Source: Paraburkholderia nodosa (lineage in GTDB: Bacteria; Pseudomonadota; Gammaproteobacteria; Burkholderiales; Burkholderiaceae). Taken from it: a stretch of 47,572 nucleotides of DNA. Positions 9,401 through 17,726 of the stretch are shown here, piece after piece. Made by a program: the position numbers and the translations under genes. Position 1 is the stretch's first letter. Every line of letters starts with the position of its first letter. The notes below the pieces were generated by a model. That model ran no database searches and was not told where the DNA came from. It was given only the letters and a program-made list of their open reading frames with translations. The stretch is from NCBI RefSeq assembly GCF_001718195.1, contig NZ_MCNV01000043.1:1-47572 (forward strand). The letters run 5' to 3'.

Positions 9401-10744
9401 TCAAATCCGCGCGAGTTCTTTCTCCAGGCGCCGGGCTAGCTGAAGAACCCACTTGTCCGCTCCCGCAGCACCAACAAGTTGCACACTCACTGGAAGCCCC
9501 TTGTCGTCCGCCCCGGCAGGCAGCGCAATCGCGGGCGCTCCGACGAGGTTGAAAAACGAGGTGTAAAGTGTTAGTGCGTTCCCGATTGGATATAGCTGGT
9601 CACCAATTGGAACTCGGTTGCTCCCAGTCTCGGGAGCCACGATCGGACAGGTCGGCGTGAGAATTAAATCGACGTCGTCAAACTGACGTGAAAATGTGCC
9701 TCGATACTCAGTCAGCAGCCTTTGACATTGAACGTAACTCTCGGCAGGCAACTGCTGGCCTAATACAAAACCACTCCTGACGTCGGCGCCGTACTTGTCA
9801 ACCGATGCACCTATCAATGGCGAGTGATACGCCAGCGCTTCGGCGAGCTGGATCGTGAGCGATACAGTTCGGGATTCGGCCGCATCGGGCAACTCAATTT
9901 CATGAAAAGTGGCCCCCAATCCCCGCAAAGCGGCTATGGCAGACTTGTAGCCCGCTCTGACCGAAGGTTCGAGAACAAGGGCCGCCTCTGGCAGAACGCC
10001 AACCCTAAGAGATCTTTCTGAATCGACTGGCTCGAATACATTGAGGTCGGTCAGCCATCCAGTGACAATGGACACATCATCTGCGCTTGCGGCAATGACG
10101 CCCACGTGATCCAGCGTCCAGCAAAACGGGATAACTCCGGTGGAGTCGAACAATCCAAAAGATGGTTTGAATCCCGTCACCCCACATAGCGCGGCGGGAA
10201 CGCGCACCGAGCCGCCGGTGTCGGTGCCCAGGGCAAATGGCACAATGCCTGCGGCCACAGCCGCAGCCGATCCTCCGCTGGACCCCCCAGCCAGACGGCG
10301 CCGGTCCCATGGGTTAACCGTAGTGCCAGTGAACTGGTTCTCGCCAGTTGCGCCATAGGCAAACTCATGCATGTTTGCTTTGCCTACCAGGACAGCGCCT
10401 GCGTCTGCAAGCTTCCGAACCGCTACGGAATCCTCCTTTGGATAATGTTCCGCATAGACTCTGCTCCCCGCCGTCGTCCGGATCCCCGCCGTGTTGAAAA
10501 CGTCCTTTGCGACGTATGGAACGCCATCTAGCAAACCGCGAGGCTGGCCGCGGCGGCGTCGATCATCCGCCGCCGCCGCTTGTGCCCAACCACATTCACT
10601 TGTCAACGTTATCAGGCTTTTCAGCCATGAATTGGTCGCCTCCGCGAGTGCCAGACTATGCGCGACGATCTCCGAGGACGTAGCATCGCCGATCGCAAGC
10701 GCGTGCGACATGTCTCTGAGGTTTGTGCCTCGCACCTGTGTCAT
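9401..10744 (-). CDS. Amidase-signature hydrolase (AtzE/GatA-like)
   Basis: About 447 residues from the ATG at 10744, which overlaps the stop of the small upstream gene (ATGA). The Ser-cisSer-Lys triad is visible: Lys in VPYVAKDVFNTAG, GGSSGGSAAAVAAG with the nucleophile-region serines, and LGTDTGGSVRVPAALCGVTG. The C-terminus PAGADDKGLPVSVQLVG is also characteristic. These enzymes hydrolyse carboxamides. The coupled small AtzG-like gene in front suggests an AtzE-type two-subunit enzyme of the kind that cleaves 1-carboxybiuret, although the real substrate here is unknown. A longer start at 10765 is possible but lies inside the upstream gene. Confidence 0.9.
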   Translation of the reverse strand: MTQVRGTNLRDMSHALAIGDATSSEIVAHSLALAEATNSWLKSLITLTSECGWAQAAAADDRRRRGQPRGLLDGVPYVAKDVFNTAGIRTTAGSRVYAEHYPKEDSVAVRKLADAGAVLVGKANMHEFAYGATGENQFTGTTVNPWDRRRLAGGSSGGSAAAVAAGIVPFALGTDTGGSVRVPAALCGVTGFKPSFGLFDSTGVIPFCWTLDHVGVIAASADDVSIVTGWLTDLNVFEPVDSERSLRVGVLPEAALVLEPSVRAGYKSAIAALRGLGATFHEIELPDAAESRTVSLTIQLAEALAYHSPLIGASVDKYGADVRSGFVLGQQLPAESYVQCQRLLTEYRGTFSRQFDDVDLILTPTCPIVAPETGSNRVPIGDQLYPIGNALTLYTSFFNLVGAPAIALPAGADDKGLPVSVQLVGAAGADKWVLQLARRLEKELARI

Positions 10745-10950
10745 GATCGCGCACCATCGGCCCACGGCGGCGCCACATCGCCGAGATCCTTTGCTCGAAT
10801 CGCCGCGAGTCGCCCCACGAGACTGGACAGATCCGACACGACACCGAACCGCGGATCCACCAACTCAGAGAGGTCTTCTGCCGTCCAGCGACCACCGAAG
10901 AGTTCGCGGTTCACTGCGATAAGGGTTTTTAGAGAAATTGCATCAGCCAT
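10741..10950 (-). CDS. Small AtzG/GatC-like amidase partner
   Basis: A 69-residue acidic protein lying directly before, and overlapping, the amidase start. The sequence ends RLAAIRAKDLGDVAPPWADG, with short helices (LKTLIAVNRELF, DLSSLVGRLAAIRA), which resembles the small AtzG-like/DUF4089-type subunits that support AtzE amidases. These small proteins wrap the amidase as GatC wraps GatA. Sequence similarity in such short proteins is weak, so position and length weigh heavily in this call. It starts 4 bases after the M24 gene. Confidence 0.55.
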   Translation of the reverse strand: MADAISLKTLIAVNRELFGGRWTAEDLSELVDPRFGVVSDLSSLVGRLAAIRAKDLGDVAPPWADGARS

Positions 10951-10954
10951 GTTT

Positions 10955-12097
10955 TCACACCACCGCGAGCTTGCGCGGATAGTCGGTCAGGTACTCGAAG
11001 CCGTCCGTCGTGACAACGATCGAATCACCAACTCGCCCACCAAACTCACCCTCAATCGTGATGCCGCCATCGACAGCGAACGTCATGCCGGCCTCAAGCG
11101 TGCGCTCCTCACCGCGCTTAAGTTCCGGCGTTTCGAGGAACGAATAACCGATCGAACGTCCCGTGCGGTATCCCGCCGCGAAACCAGCGTCCCTGTACAC
11201 TTGCTCAGCAGCTGCATTCACATCCTCGCAGCGCACCCCAGGCTTGATCTGCGTGAGCGCTGCTTGCTGTGCCGCCACGGCCGCTTCGTAGACGCGAGCC
11301 TGCTCGTCAGTCACGGAACCGACGAAGAATTCGCGGTCAAACCCGAGCTTATAGTTCTTGAAGTTGGCGATACCACAGAAACACAAGTACACGGGATCGC
11401 CCCGCTTGAGCCTGCGAACCGAGGATCGGCGATGCACAAGGCAGACATCGCGGCCAGACTGGAGGATTTGGAGGTTATAGATCGTGGGTGATACAAACCG
11501 GTCTGTATGTTCGTCGAGGAATGACGCCGCCTTGCGCGTTCCGCCGGCGATTACAGCGAGTGCGATTTCATACTCGGGGACGCCTTCCCGGACCACTTCC
11601 TTAGCTGCTTCCACCATGGCAACCGCCACCTGCCCAGCCTGCTTCATGGTGGCGATTTCACTCGAAGTCTTGATCGTCCGCAGATCGAAGATGATCTGAC
11701 CAACATCGACGATACGGTCCCCGGCGACAGGCAATGCACCTGACACGAGCGGTGGCATTTTCGCGTGCTCGACGCCGAGGCGCTTGACCTTCGCAGCAGC
11801 AAGCACTTCGCGCAACGGCTTGCGCCACTCGTCATCGATGCCGTCACACCATGGGCGAACATCCTTGATCCACGTCATCAGCGAGCACATCTCCGATTCC
11901 ATCAGAGGCGTGATCAGTACCGGTTCGCGATCTTGTGCGATGACTAGCAGCGTCGGCCGGCCGAAATCCATCCCAAGGTAACCCCAGAAACCACCGAAAT
12001 AGGCCACCGCATCGGGGTCGCTGATCAGGGCAACGTCAATATTCGCGGCATGCAGTGCTTCGCGCAATCTGCCTACCCGGCCTTCGTATTCGCTCAC
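10955..12097 (-). CDS. M24-family hydrolase, creatinase/ectoine-hydrolase-like, lacking canonical metal ligands
   Basis: 380 residues with the two-domain layout of M24 pita-bread enzymes: an N-terminal creatinase_N domain (RLREALHAANIDVALISDPD) and a C-terminal catalytic domain from about residue 150. Around residues 230-275 it reads QSGRDVCLVHRR, then RLKRGDPVYLCF and GFDREFFVG. This lines up with the creatinase segment that carries the catalytic His, not with the metal-binding Asp-Asp pattern of Xaa-Pro peptidases; the usual His and Glu metal ligands are also absent or changed (RSIGYSFLETPEL, FAVDGGITIEGEFGGRVGD). It is therefore more likely to hydrolyse a small C-N bond, as creatinase or DoeA do, than to act as a peptidase. 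It is the first gene of the importer operon. Confidence 0.75.
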   Translation of the reverse strand: MSEYEGRVGRLREALHAANIDVALISDPDAVAYFGGFWGYLGMDFGRPTLLVIAQDREPVLITPLMESEMCSLMTWIKDVRPWCDGIDDEWRKPLREVLAAAKVKRLGVEHAKMPPLVSGALPVAGDRIVDVGQIIFDLRTIKTSSEIATMKQAGQVAVAMVEAAKEVVREGVPEYEIALAVIAGGTRKAASFLDEHTDRFVSPTIYNLQILQSGRDVCLVHRRSSVRRLKRGDPVYLCFCGIANFKNYKLGFDREFFVGSVTDEQARVYEAAVAAQQAALTQIKPGVRCEDVNAAAEQVYRDAGFAAGYRTGRSIGYSFLETPELKRGEERTLEAGMTFAVDGGITIEGEFGGRVGDSIVVTTDGFEYLTDYPRKLAVV

Positions 12098-12473
12098 GTG
12101 TCCTCCGTCTGGTTAGCTGTATGCAGCAAGTACACAGGTCCCACTGTAGGAAGCACAATTTTCGCCGTCAAGTACGTGGTTCACCTAGGATTTTCATGGC
12201 ATCAAACATGCATAACGACTATTCTATGGCCATAATATTGTTTGTATTCAATAGTTTAATGAACTACACGCTAGCCACCACGCCTTACCCAGTCGCGCGC
12301 TTTCATAAGACAAACTTATTCATCGCCATCAAAGTGTGCCAGGTGGTTTTGCCTCCTGTGTACAGGTTGCATGTAGCCGCGGTTTGTAGCTATGATGGGC
12401 ATACGCCGCGCTAGTGCGGCAACCCACTGGACGCCCTTATGAGCACTTCAATGGCGTCCTGCGAGGAATATCA
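12098..12473. promoter_or_regulatory. Divergent promoter region between the M24 operon and the GntR gene
   Basis: A 376-base, locally AT-rich intergenic region that must contain promoters for both the minus-strand catabolic operon and the plus-strand GntR gene. A perfect 10-base palindrome TATGGCCATA lies at 12226-12235 in the AT-rich part and could be an operator for the adjacent GntR protein. No clear -35/-10 pair was fixed by eye. Confidence 0.4.
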
Positions 12474-13178
12474 ATGGCACGGGTGGTTAAACAGAAAGGG
12501 AAAGCGCCGCGACCGACAACTAAAGCCACGGCACCTCGGGGCCAAACGTCGGACATTTACCTGTCGGTTCGCGATCGCATTTGCAGCCTGCGCTATCCGC
12601 CGGGCACCTTGCTCGGGGAAAATGTGCTGGCTGAGGAGTTCGAAGTCAGTCGCACGCCCATTCGTCAGGTGTTGCAGCGACTCGAATATGAAGGATTGGT
12701 CGAAACCAAGAATGGCGTCGGGACGCTCGTTAGCGGCGTTGACTTCCGGGAATACAGGGACACGTACAATTTCCGCCTGCGGTTAAGTGAGATGTTGGGG
12801 GATTTCTGCTCCCCTCTCGACGCCCCCCCGGCACTTGAGCGCATTGAAGGACTTATTCCCCGGGCCATGGCGTTGTCAAACGGCACCCGAAATTATGACG
12901 AATTCTGGTCGATCCTGCATGAGCTCCATTATTCGATCAACGAATTGATCAAAAACAGGGAACTGCGGCAGACGCATGACAGGTGTTATTTCCAGGCGTC
13001 ACGTGTTTGGTACAACTTCGTCACCGACCTGTGGGAAGAGGAAATTGAATATCTGAACCGCGAACTCGAAGAGTGCTGCCGCGCGTTACGAGCCGCTGAT
13101 ATGCGTGCCCTTGGCCTAGTCCAGCGCAACTACATCTCCTTTGGACTTGCCCGAATTGCACGCTTCATAACCGGTTAG
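12474..13178 (+). CDS. GntR-family transcriptional regulator (FadR/FCD type)
   Basis: 234 residues from the ATG at 12474, preceded by GCGAGGAA. The N-terminal winged helix (about residues 25-85) shows IYLSVRDRICSLRYPPGTLL, AEEFEVSRTPIRQVLQRLEY and EGLVETKNGVGTLV, all standard GntR motifs. The mostly helical C-terminal part (REYRDTYNFRLRLSEMLGDF onward, including a HELHYSINELI segment) fits the FCD ligand-binding class. It probably controls the divergent importer/amidase operon and the EutA-like gene downstream, responding to the imported compound or a breakdown product. An upstream in-frame start at 12414 lacks a good ribosome binding site. Confidence 0.88.
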   Translation: MARVVKQKGKAPRPTTKATAPRGQTSDIYLSVRDRICSLRYPPGTLLGENVLAEEFEVSRTPIRQVLQRLEYEGLVETKNGVGTLVSGVDFREYRDTYNFRLRLSEMLGDFCSPLDAPPALERIEGLIPRAMALSNGTRNYDEFWSILHELHYSINELIKNRELRQTHDRCYFQASRVWYNFVTDLWEEEIEYLNRELEECCRALRAADMRALGLVQRNYISFGLARIARFITG

Positions 13179-13253
13179 TCGAAAGCATCGTCGCTATTAG
13201 GCCTGCCACGCATAGTTCGATCACCATGGATTTCATATAGAGGAGCACACATC

Positions 13254-14006
13254 GTGACTAGAGACTCCGTATTTAGAGCCGAATTTGACAATGGCCGACA
13301 CGATCGTGCCAAGGCCGGTTTCGTACTGCTCGCAACCGAGCAGACGATCGAAGATGACATGTTCACGCTGCTTCCGAAGGGCGTAGGGATCCATTTCACC
13401 CGGGTTCCCAACCCCGACAGCATCACGCGGGAATCCCTCGACAACATCGCTGCCAGCCTCGCCGAGTCCGCGGCACGGATTCTTCCCGACGGCAGTCTCG
13501 ATGTCATCTGCTATGGATGCACATCCGGGAGTCTGGTTGTCGGAGAAAAGAAGGTCTTTGCAGAATTATCGCGCGGCGCTCCAAACGCAAAGACAACCAG
13601 TATGGTGACAGCTGTCATTCGGGGGTTGAGGGCAGTTGGCGCCAGACGCATCGTCATTGGGACGCCGTACCTGGACGAAATCAACAAGCTGGAAAAAATC
13701 TACCTCGAAAACGAGGGTTTCGAAGTCCTCGCCATCCACGGCCTTCAACTTGAAAAAGACAGCGATATGGTGCGTGTAACGCCCAATAGCATCGTGCAAT
13801 TGGCGCTGTATCTCGACCGCCCGGACGCCGATGCAATCTTCATCAGCTGCGGGGCGCTCAGATCAATCGAAGTCATCGACGAGATCGAACGATTCACCGG
13901 CAAACCTGTCATCACAAGCAATCAAGCGGTCGCTTGGGATGTTATGCGACTTGCCGGAATGGACGACCGCATCAGTGGATTCGGGCAGCTGCTATCCCAG
14001 CATTGA
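13254..14006 (+). CDS. Maleate isomerase/arylmalonate decarboxylase family protein, EutA-like
   Basis: 250 residues with a GTG start behind GAGGAG. The Asp/Glu racemase-type fold is marked by two cysteine motifs, VICYGCTSGSLVVGEKKV (about residues 86-103) and IFISCGALRSIEVIDEIE, followed by TGKPVITSNQAVAWDVMRLAG. This combination defines the maleate cis-trans isomerase/AMDase group and also EutA, the ectoine-utilisation protein. Both active-site cysteines are present. Presence beside a creatinase/DoeA-like M24 enzyme makes an EutA-like role plausible. It may isomerise or racemise an acidic intermediate. The assignment to a specific reaction is inference. Confidence 0.82.
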   Translation: MTRDSVFRAEFDNGRHDRAKAGFVLLATEQTIEDDMFTLLPKGVGIHFTRVPNPDSITRESLDNIAASLAESAARILPDGSLDVICYGCTSGSLVVGEKKVFAELSRGAPNAKTTSMVTAVIRGLRAVGARRIVIGTPYLDEINKLEKIYLENEGFEVLAIHGLQLEKDSDMVRVTPNSIVQLALYLDRPDADAIFISCGALRSIEVIDEIERFTGKPVITSNQAVAWDVMRLAGMDDRISGFGQLLSQH

Positions 14007-14118
14007 AAGAATATGCGAACGAATTGCGGCCCGTGAAGTAACGACGTGACCAAGCCTCTGATGGCTGCCATCGTCACTGAACACACTCATCGTACAATCT
14101 TCGATTCGGCAGTCTCCG

Positions 14119-15120
14119 ATGACTCGACCTCGTCCAACTATCGACCTGCGGGCTCTTGAAGCGTTTGTCGCCGTGTGTGAATCGGGGTCGATGACCGCCG
14201 CCGCCAAGCTGCTGCAAGTAAGTCAAAGTGCGATAAGCCAATCGATCGCGTCGCTCGAACGCGAGCAGAGCACAGACCTCTTTGATCGGGAGAGTCGCCC
14301 ACCCCGACCAAATCTCGCCGGCCGCGCCTTGCTTGAGCTTGCGGGCCCGCTGTTGAAACAGGCACAAGCTGTCAGCAGCAAGCTAAGAGACGTGTCGCGA
14401 GGCGAGGCCCTTCCAGTCCGGCTTGGGTGCGTTGACTCCTTCGCCGCAACAGTGGGTCCGGAGTTGATCCGTGCTGTGTCCGGATCGACCCGTCAGATTG
14501 AAATGTGGTCCGGGCTCACCCCGGCGCTTTCCGGCCAGATCCACCGGCGCGAAGTGGACGTTGTGGTTTGCACTCAGACCACCATCACCGATACGCGACT
14601 GATCGAAGTGCCGCTTTTGTCGGAGGCCTTTCTCGGGGTGGCTTCGCGCCGCTGGTTTGAAAGTCATGGGGGAGAAAAGGCTGATTGGGTGCGGCTCGCT
14701 GCCGAGCTTCCGCTGATTCGCTATACAGCTCGTTCGGTAATCGGACAGCAGATTGAGAGGCTGGCTCGACACCTGAACATTGACTGCGCACGTCGTTACG
14801 AGTTCGATGCGACGGATCCTTTACTCAGCCTTGTTAGCGCAAATCTTGGATTTGCAATTTCGACACCGCTCTGCCTTTGGCAAGCACGCCACTATCTCGA
14901 CGATCTGGTCGTGTTCCCACTTCCTAAGAGCAATCTAAGTCGAAGGGAATTCTTTATTTTGCACCGGCGTGGCGAGTGGGACGAATTCGTCGATGAGATC
15001 TCGGTACTCACGGGGAACGCTCTTGATGAGCTTATTCGGCCCGCGCTCAAGAAATTGTTACCACAGATGTCTGCAGCCGCACTACGACATTCCAACGTAA
15101 CGGAAATTCATCGTGACTGA
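14119..15120 (+). CDS. LysR-family transcriptional regulator
   Basis: 333 residues. The N-terminal winged helix reads LRALEAFVAVCESGSMTAAA, then KLLQVSQSAISQSIASLERE, typical of LysR. The remainder is a periplasmic-binding-like effector domain from about residue 90 (PVRLGCVDSFAATVGPELIR; GFAISTPLCLWQARHYLDDL). Its stop overlaps the next gene by 8 bases, so it is co-transcribed with the amidohydrolase and probably regulates this cluster, unlike the usual divergent LysR arrangement. The start ATG has only a weak ribosome binding site. Confidence 0.9.
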   Translation: MTRPRPTIDLRALEAFVAVCESGSMTAAAKLLQVSQSAISQSIASLEREQSTDLFDRESRPPRPNLAGRALLELAGPLLKQAQAVSSKLRDVSRGEALPVRLGCVDSFAATVGPELIRAVSGSTRQIEMWSGLTPALSGQIHRREVDVVVCTQTTITDTRLIEVPLLSEAFLGVASRRWFESHGGEKADWVRLAAELPLIRYTARSVIGQQIERLARHLNIDCARRYEFDATDPLLSLVSANLGFAISTPLCLWQARHYLDDLVVFPLPKSNLSRREFFILHRRGEWDEFVDEISVLTGNALDELIRPALKKLLPQMSAAALRHSNVTEIHRD

Positions 15121-15907
15121 GATATACAAATTGACGCGAGGGAAGGCCCCGCTGCTTATTTCGATCCCACATCTCGGGATACATATCCAAAACGAACTGC
15201 GAGAGACATACACCGACGCCGCATTAGCGCTTGCCGACACTGACTGGCACCTCGATCGACTCTATGATTTCGCGCATGAACTCGGGGCTACGGTCCTTAG
15301 TGCGAATGTGTCCCGCTACGTCATCGATCTGAACAGGCCGTCTTCGGACGAAAGCCTTTATCCGGGGCAACTGACGACCAGCTTATGTCCCGAGCAGACA
15401 TTCCGCGGTGAAGCAGTATATCGGGACGGCCATATTCCCTCGACAGATGAAAAAATCTGGCGAGTGAAAGCGCACTGGCAGCCCTATCATGATTGTCTTG
15501 CAGAGGAACTTCGTCGGCTTCGTGGAGAGAATCCGCATGTACTCCTGTGGGATGCACATTCGATTGCGAGCGTTCTACCACGCCTGTTCGACGGCAAACT
15601 CCCGGACCTTAATATAGGCACACAGGACGGTCGCACTGCTGCCGAATGCGTACTTCGCGCTGCGACCAGTGGCGCCGCGAGAAGCGGATACACCTGGGTG
15701 GCCGACGGTCGATTCAAGGGTGGGTTCATCACCCGTCACTATGGCGCCCCGCAAGAGGGTATTCACGCCATCCAGCTTGAGATGAGCCAGAGCACTTACA
15801 TGGAGGAAGTCGCTCCATTCCGGCTGATCTCGCACCGCGCACGGATGGTTAAGCAGACGTTGAAAACGATGGTCGGAAGCGCGCTCGATGCGATGAATAC
15901 GTTGTAA
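15113..15907 (+). CDS. N-formylglutamate amidohydrolase family enzyme (HutG-like)
   Basis: 264 residues. It starts with GKAPLLISIPHLGIHIQNEL and includes LADTDWHLDRLYDFAHELGA, NVSRYVIDLNRP, VLLWDAHSIASVLPRLFDGK and a late GGFITRHYGAPQEGIHAIQL, then EMSQSTYM. These carry the conserved His, Asp, Arg-Tyr-Val-Asp-Asn-Arg-like and GxIT motifs of N-formylglutamate deformylases, which remove formate from N-formyl amino acids in histidine breakdown. No other hut gene is nearby, so a different N-formyl or N-carbamoyl substrate linked to the amidase/M24 pathway is likely. It overlaps the LysR stop. Confidence 0.87.
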   Translation: MTEIYKLTRGKAPLLISIPHLGIHIQNELRETYTDAALALADTDWHLDRLYDFAHELGATVLSANVSRYVIDLNRPSSDESLYPGQLTTSLCPEQTFRGEAVYRDGHIPSTDEKIWRVKAHWQPYHDCLAEELRRLRGENPHVLLWDAHSIASVLPRLFDGKLPDLNIGTQDGRTAAECVLRAATSGAARSGYTWVADGRFKGGFITRHYGAPQEGIHAIQLEMSQSTYMEEVAPFRLISHRARMVKQTLKTMVGSALDAMNTL

Positions 15908-15975
15908 AATCGCCCCTCCCACTGAGACGTCGGTCACATCATCGCATTGGCTCGCATCCAGCCCCGCGATCAAGG

Positions 15976-16708
15976 GTGATCGGTCGTTTTCACATCGCGC
16001 ATAGTACTGAGGCGGAACTCGATATACAACCGTCGCAATCACTGCATGAGTCAGTACGGGAGGAGCTTCGTCGACGCATTGCGTCCGGTGCATACTCGTT
16101 GTCCCCCATTCCTTCGACTGCCATGTTGAGCGAGGAATTTGGCGTCAGCTCAATCACCGTAAAGCGCGCCTTGCGTGGTCTCTTCAAGCGGACGGAGAAC
16201 TGACCGCAGTCCTGGGAAAGGAACGTATGTCAAGCGACAACCAAGATTGCTGTGTCAGCTTGACGTGAAGCAGCCTTCGTTGCAAGGCACGACCATCCAG
16301 GCCGTTTCGGTTACGCGAGAGAAGATATCTGATCCGACAATGAACACACTTGCCCCTCCCGATCACGTTATGCTCTGCATTCGGAAAACGATCTGGACAG
16401 ATGGCGCACCGTTCATGTACGACATAACCTATCTTTCGCCTGAGATCGATAATGAGATCGTCGAGGAATTCGGCGAGCGGTTCGTAGTCGATGTACTAAA
16501 GACACACTCAATCCACATTCAAAAGACGCACATAGTTACCGATGCAGCACCTGCCGCTGGGGCAGTCGAAGGAATATTTGACGTACCGAACGGATATCCC
16601 ATGCTTCGCCGCCTGTACAGGATGAAAACGAGCGATCCGGGTATTACCGTCTACGGCGTGGTCCAGGCACCGTTCGATCGACTCGCATGTACGGTAGACT
16701 TCCCGTGA
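15976..16708 (+). pseudogene. GntR/UTRA-family regulator with two frameshifts
   Basis: The first frame encodes a HutC-type winged helix (QSLHESVREELRRRIASGAY; STAMLSEEFGVSSITVKRAL) but ends early at 16203. The expected continuation (LQADGELTAV, then PGKGTYVKRQ) is spread over two other frames, so one indel sits near 16185 and a second near 16215. From there to 16708 the frame is a clean UTRA ligand-binding domain (HVMLCIRKTIWTDGAPFMYD; ITYLSPEIDNEIVEEFGERF; VPNGYPMLRRLYRM). The gene is broken but recent: both domains are otherwise well preserved. Sequencing error cannot be excluded. Confidence 0.7.
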
Positions 16709-16709
16709 A

Positions 16710-16856
16710 TCATGACTTGCGATAGCGGGGTCCGCTGGACGGGACCGCTGACCACCCCCTGATGTCCGCAAGCACTTCCTCATATTGTGCCGCCTGGGCC
16801 GCCGCCCGCTCCTCCGACGCGGCCATTTGCGCTTTCAGTTCCTTAAATGTAGCCAT
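16710..16856 (-). pseudogene. H-NS family protein, N-terminal fragment
   Basis: From the ATG at 16856 the frame reads MATFKELKAQMAASEERAAA, then QAAQYEEVLADIRGW, and then departs from the family. This matches the N-terminal coiled-coil dimerisation helix of burkholderial H-NS-type histone-like proteins. The C-terminal DNA-binding AT-hook-like domain is missing, so the product would be about 48 residues and unable to bind DNA. The upstream side abuts the group II intron remnant. Confidence 0.55.
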
Positions 16857-17023
16857 GATCCCCCGACCGTCGAATATGGTCAGCGCGATCTTAGCTCGCT
16901 TCGGTTTTGCTCGAGTGATAGCTGCCCCAGAAGGGAAGCGTTTCCAGTCGTCGATCGCGCTTGCCGCTCGCACAAGCAAATCTGGTAAGTAGACCCGGGG
17001 ATTTGCACCCCGAGTCTCTCGCA

Positions 17024-17058
17024 GAACCGTACGTGAGGCTCGCGCCTCATACGGCTGC
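17024..17058 (-). ncRNA. Group II intron domain V hairpin (second intron)
   Basis: The minus strand carries the compact hairpin CAGCCGTATGAGGC, then GCGA, then GCCTCACGTACGGTTC, the standard domain V shape with an AGC catalytic triad. Its 5' edge abuts the end of another intron remnant. Sequence to 16990 reads like domain VI and the intron 3' end. Confidence 0.65.
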
Positions 17059-17726
17059 CGGGTCGGCCGGTGGAATTTCACCACCAGCCGCCCACAGAAC
17101 CGTGCGTAAACGTTTCCATTTACACGGCTCGTCCCAGCCATTCCCATGCCACCTCGCGATGGCAAAGCGACGCGGAAAAATTCAAAGCTCTTCCCGGTTT
17201 CCCGGTTGGCGACAACCTTCCTTGAGCTGAGTCATCCCCTTTGCTCCACGCCCATTACAGGCCCTTCAACGCTCGTACGGGGTGATCCGCCCCCTGCATG
17301 TGCATCGGTACTTTCCCCCTTCGTGGGTTCCACTTATAAGGTTTTCCCTTGGCATCACGTGCAGAGTTCCCAAGTTCCATACCCGAGCCAAGACTAGAGT
17401 CACGCCACCTAAACATCGGACACCATGTGGCCAATAAGCAGGTTGCCACCACACTGATCCCGGGAGTAACGGGCGCCCCCGGTTTTGATGTCGTCTAAGT
17501 TGGTTTCGATGCGTCATCAGCGGTTCACTTTCGTTCGTCTCTCTAATCCATACATGACGTGTTTGATCACGCCTTTTGACCGTAACGTTCACCACCGCAG
17601 CGTTTCCGACTGAAGCAGCTTACGGCTGTTTGAAGTCAACTCCTGCAAATCGACCTCGGAGGGCCAACCTCCATCTCAGGTACAGCATCGTGTTCAGGAT
17701 GCAAACACGTTCATGGTACAACCCGT
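17056..17726 (-). repeat. Group II intron 3' region, copy 1
   Basis: The non-coding part of a group II intron between its maturase gene and 3' end. Positions 17056-17473 match 23294-23710 with few differences, and 17653-17726 match 23711-23784. The interval 17474-17652 is absent from the other copy. Orientation is the same in both. It includes the domain V hairpin at 17097-17130. Confidence 0.8.
17097..17130 (-). ncRNA. Group II intron domain V hairpin (copy 1)
   Basis: Exactly 34 bases. On the minus strand GAGCCGTGTAAATG, a GAAA-type loop and CGTTTACGCACGGTTC form the canonical domain V, with the AGC triad at its 5' side. It is followed by a domain VI-like stem (GGCTGGTGG...CCACCGGCC). Confidence 0.75.

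Noticed and set aside
17056..17480. Overlapping small frames conserved in both intron copies (for example MVATCLLATWCPMFRWRDSS)
   Set aside because: They recur because the intron RNA region is duplicated; the sequence is structured non-coding RNA.
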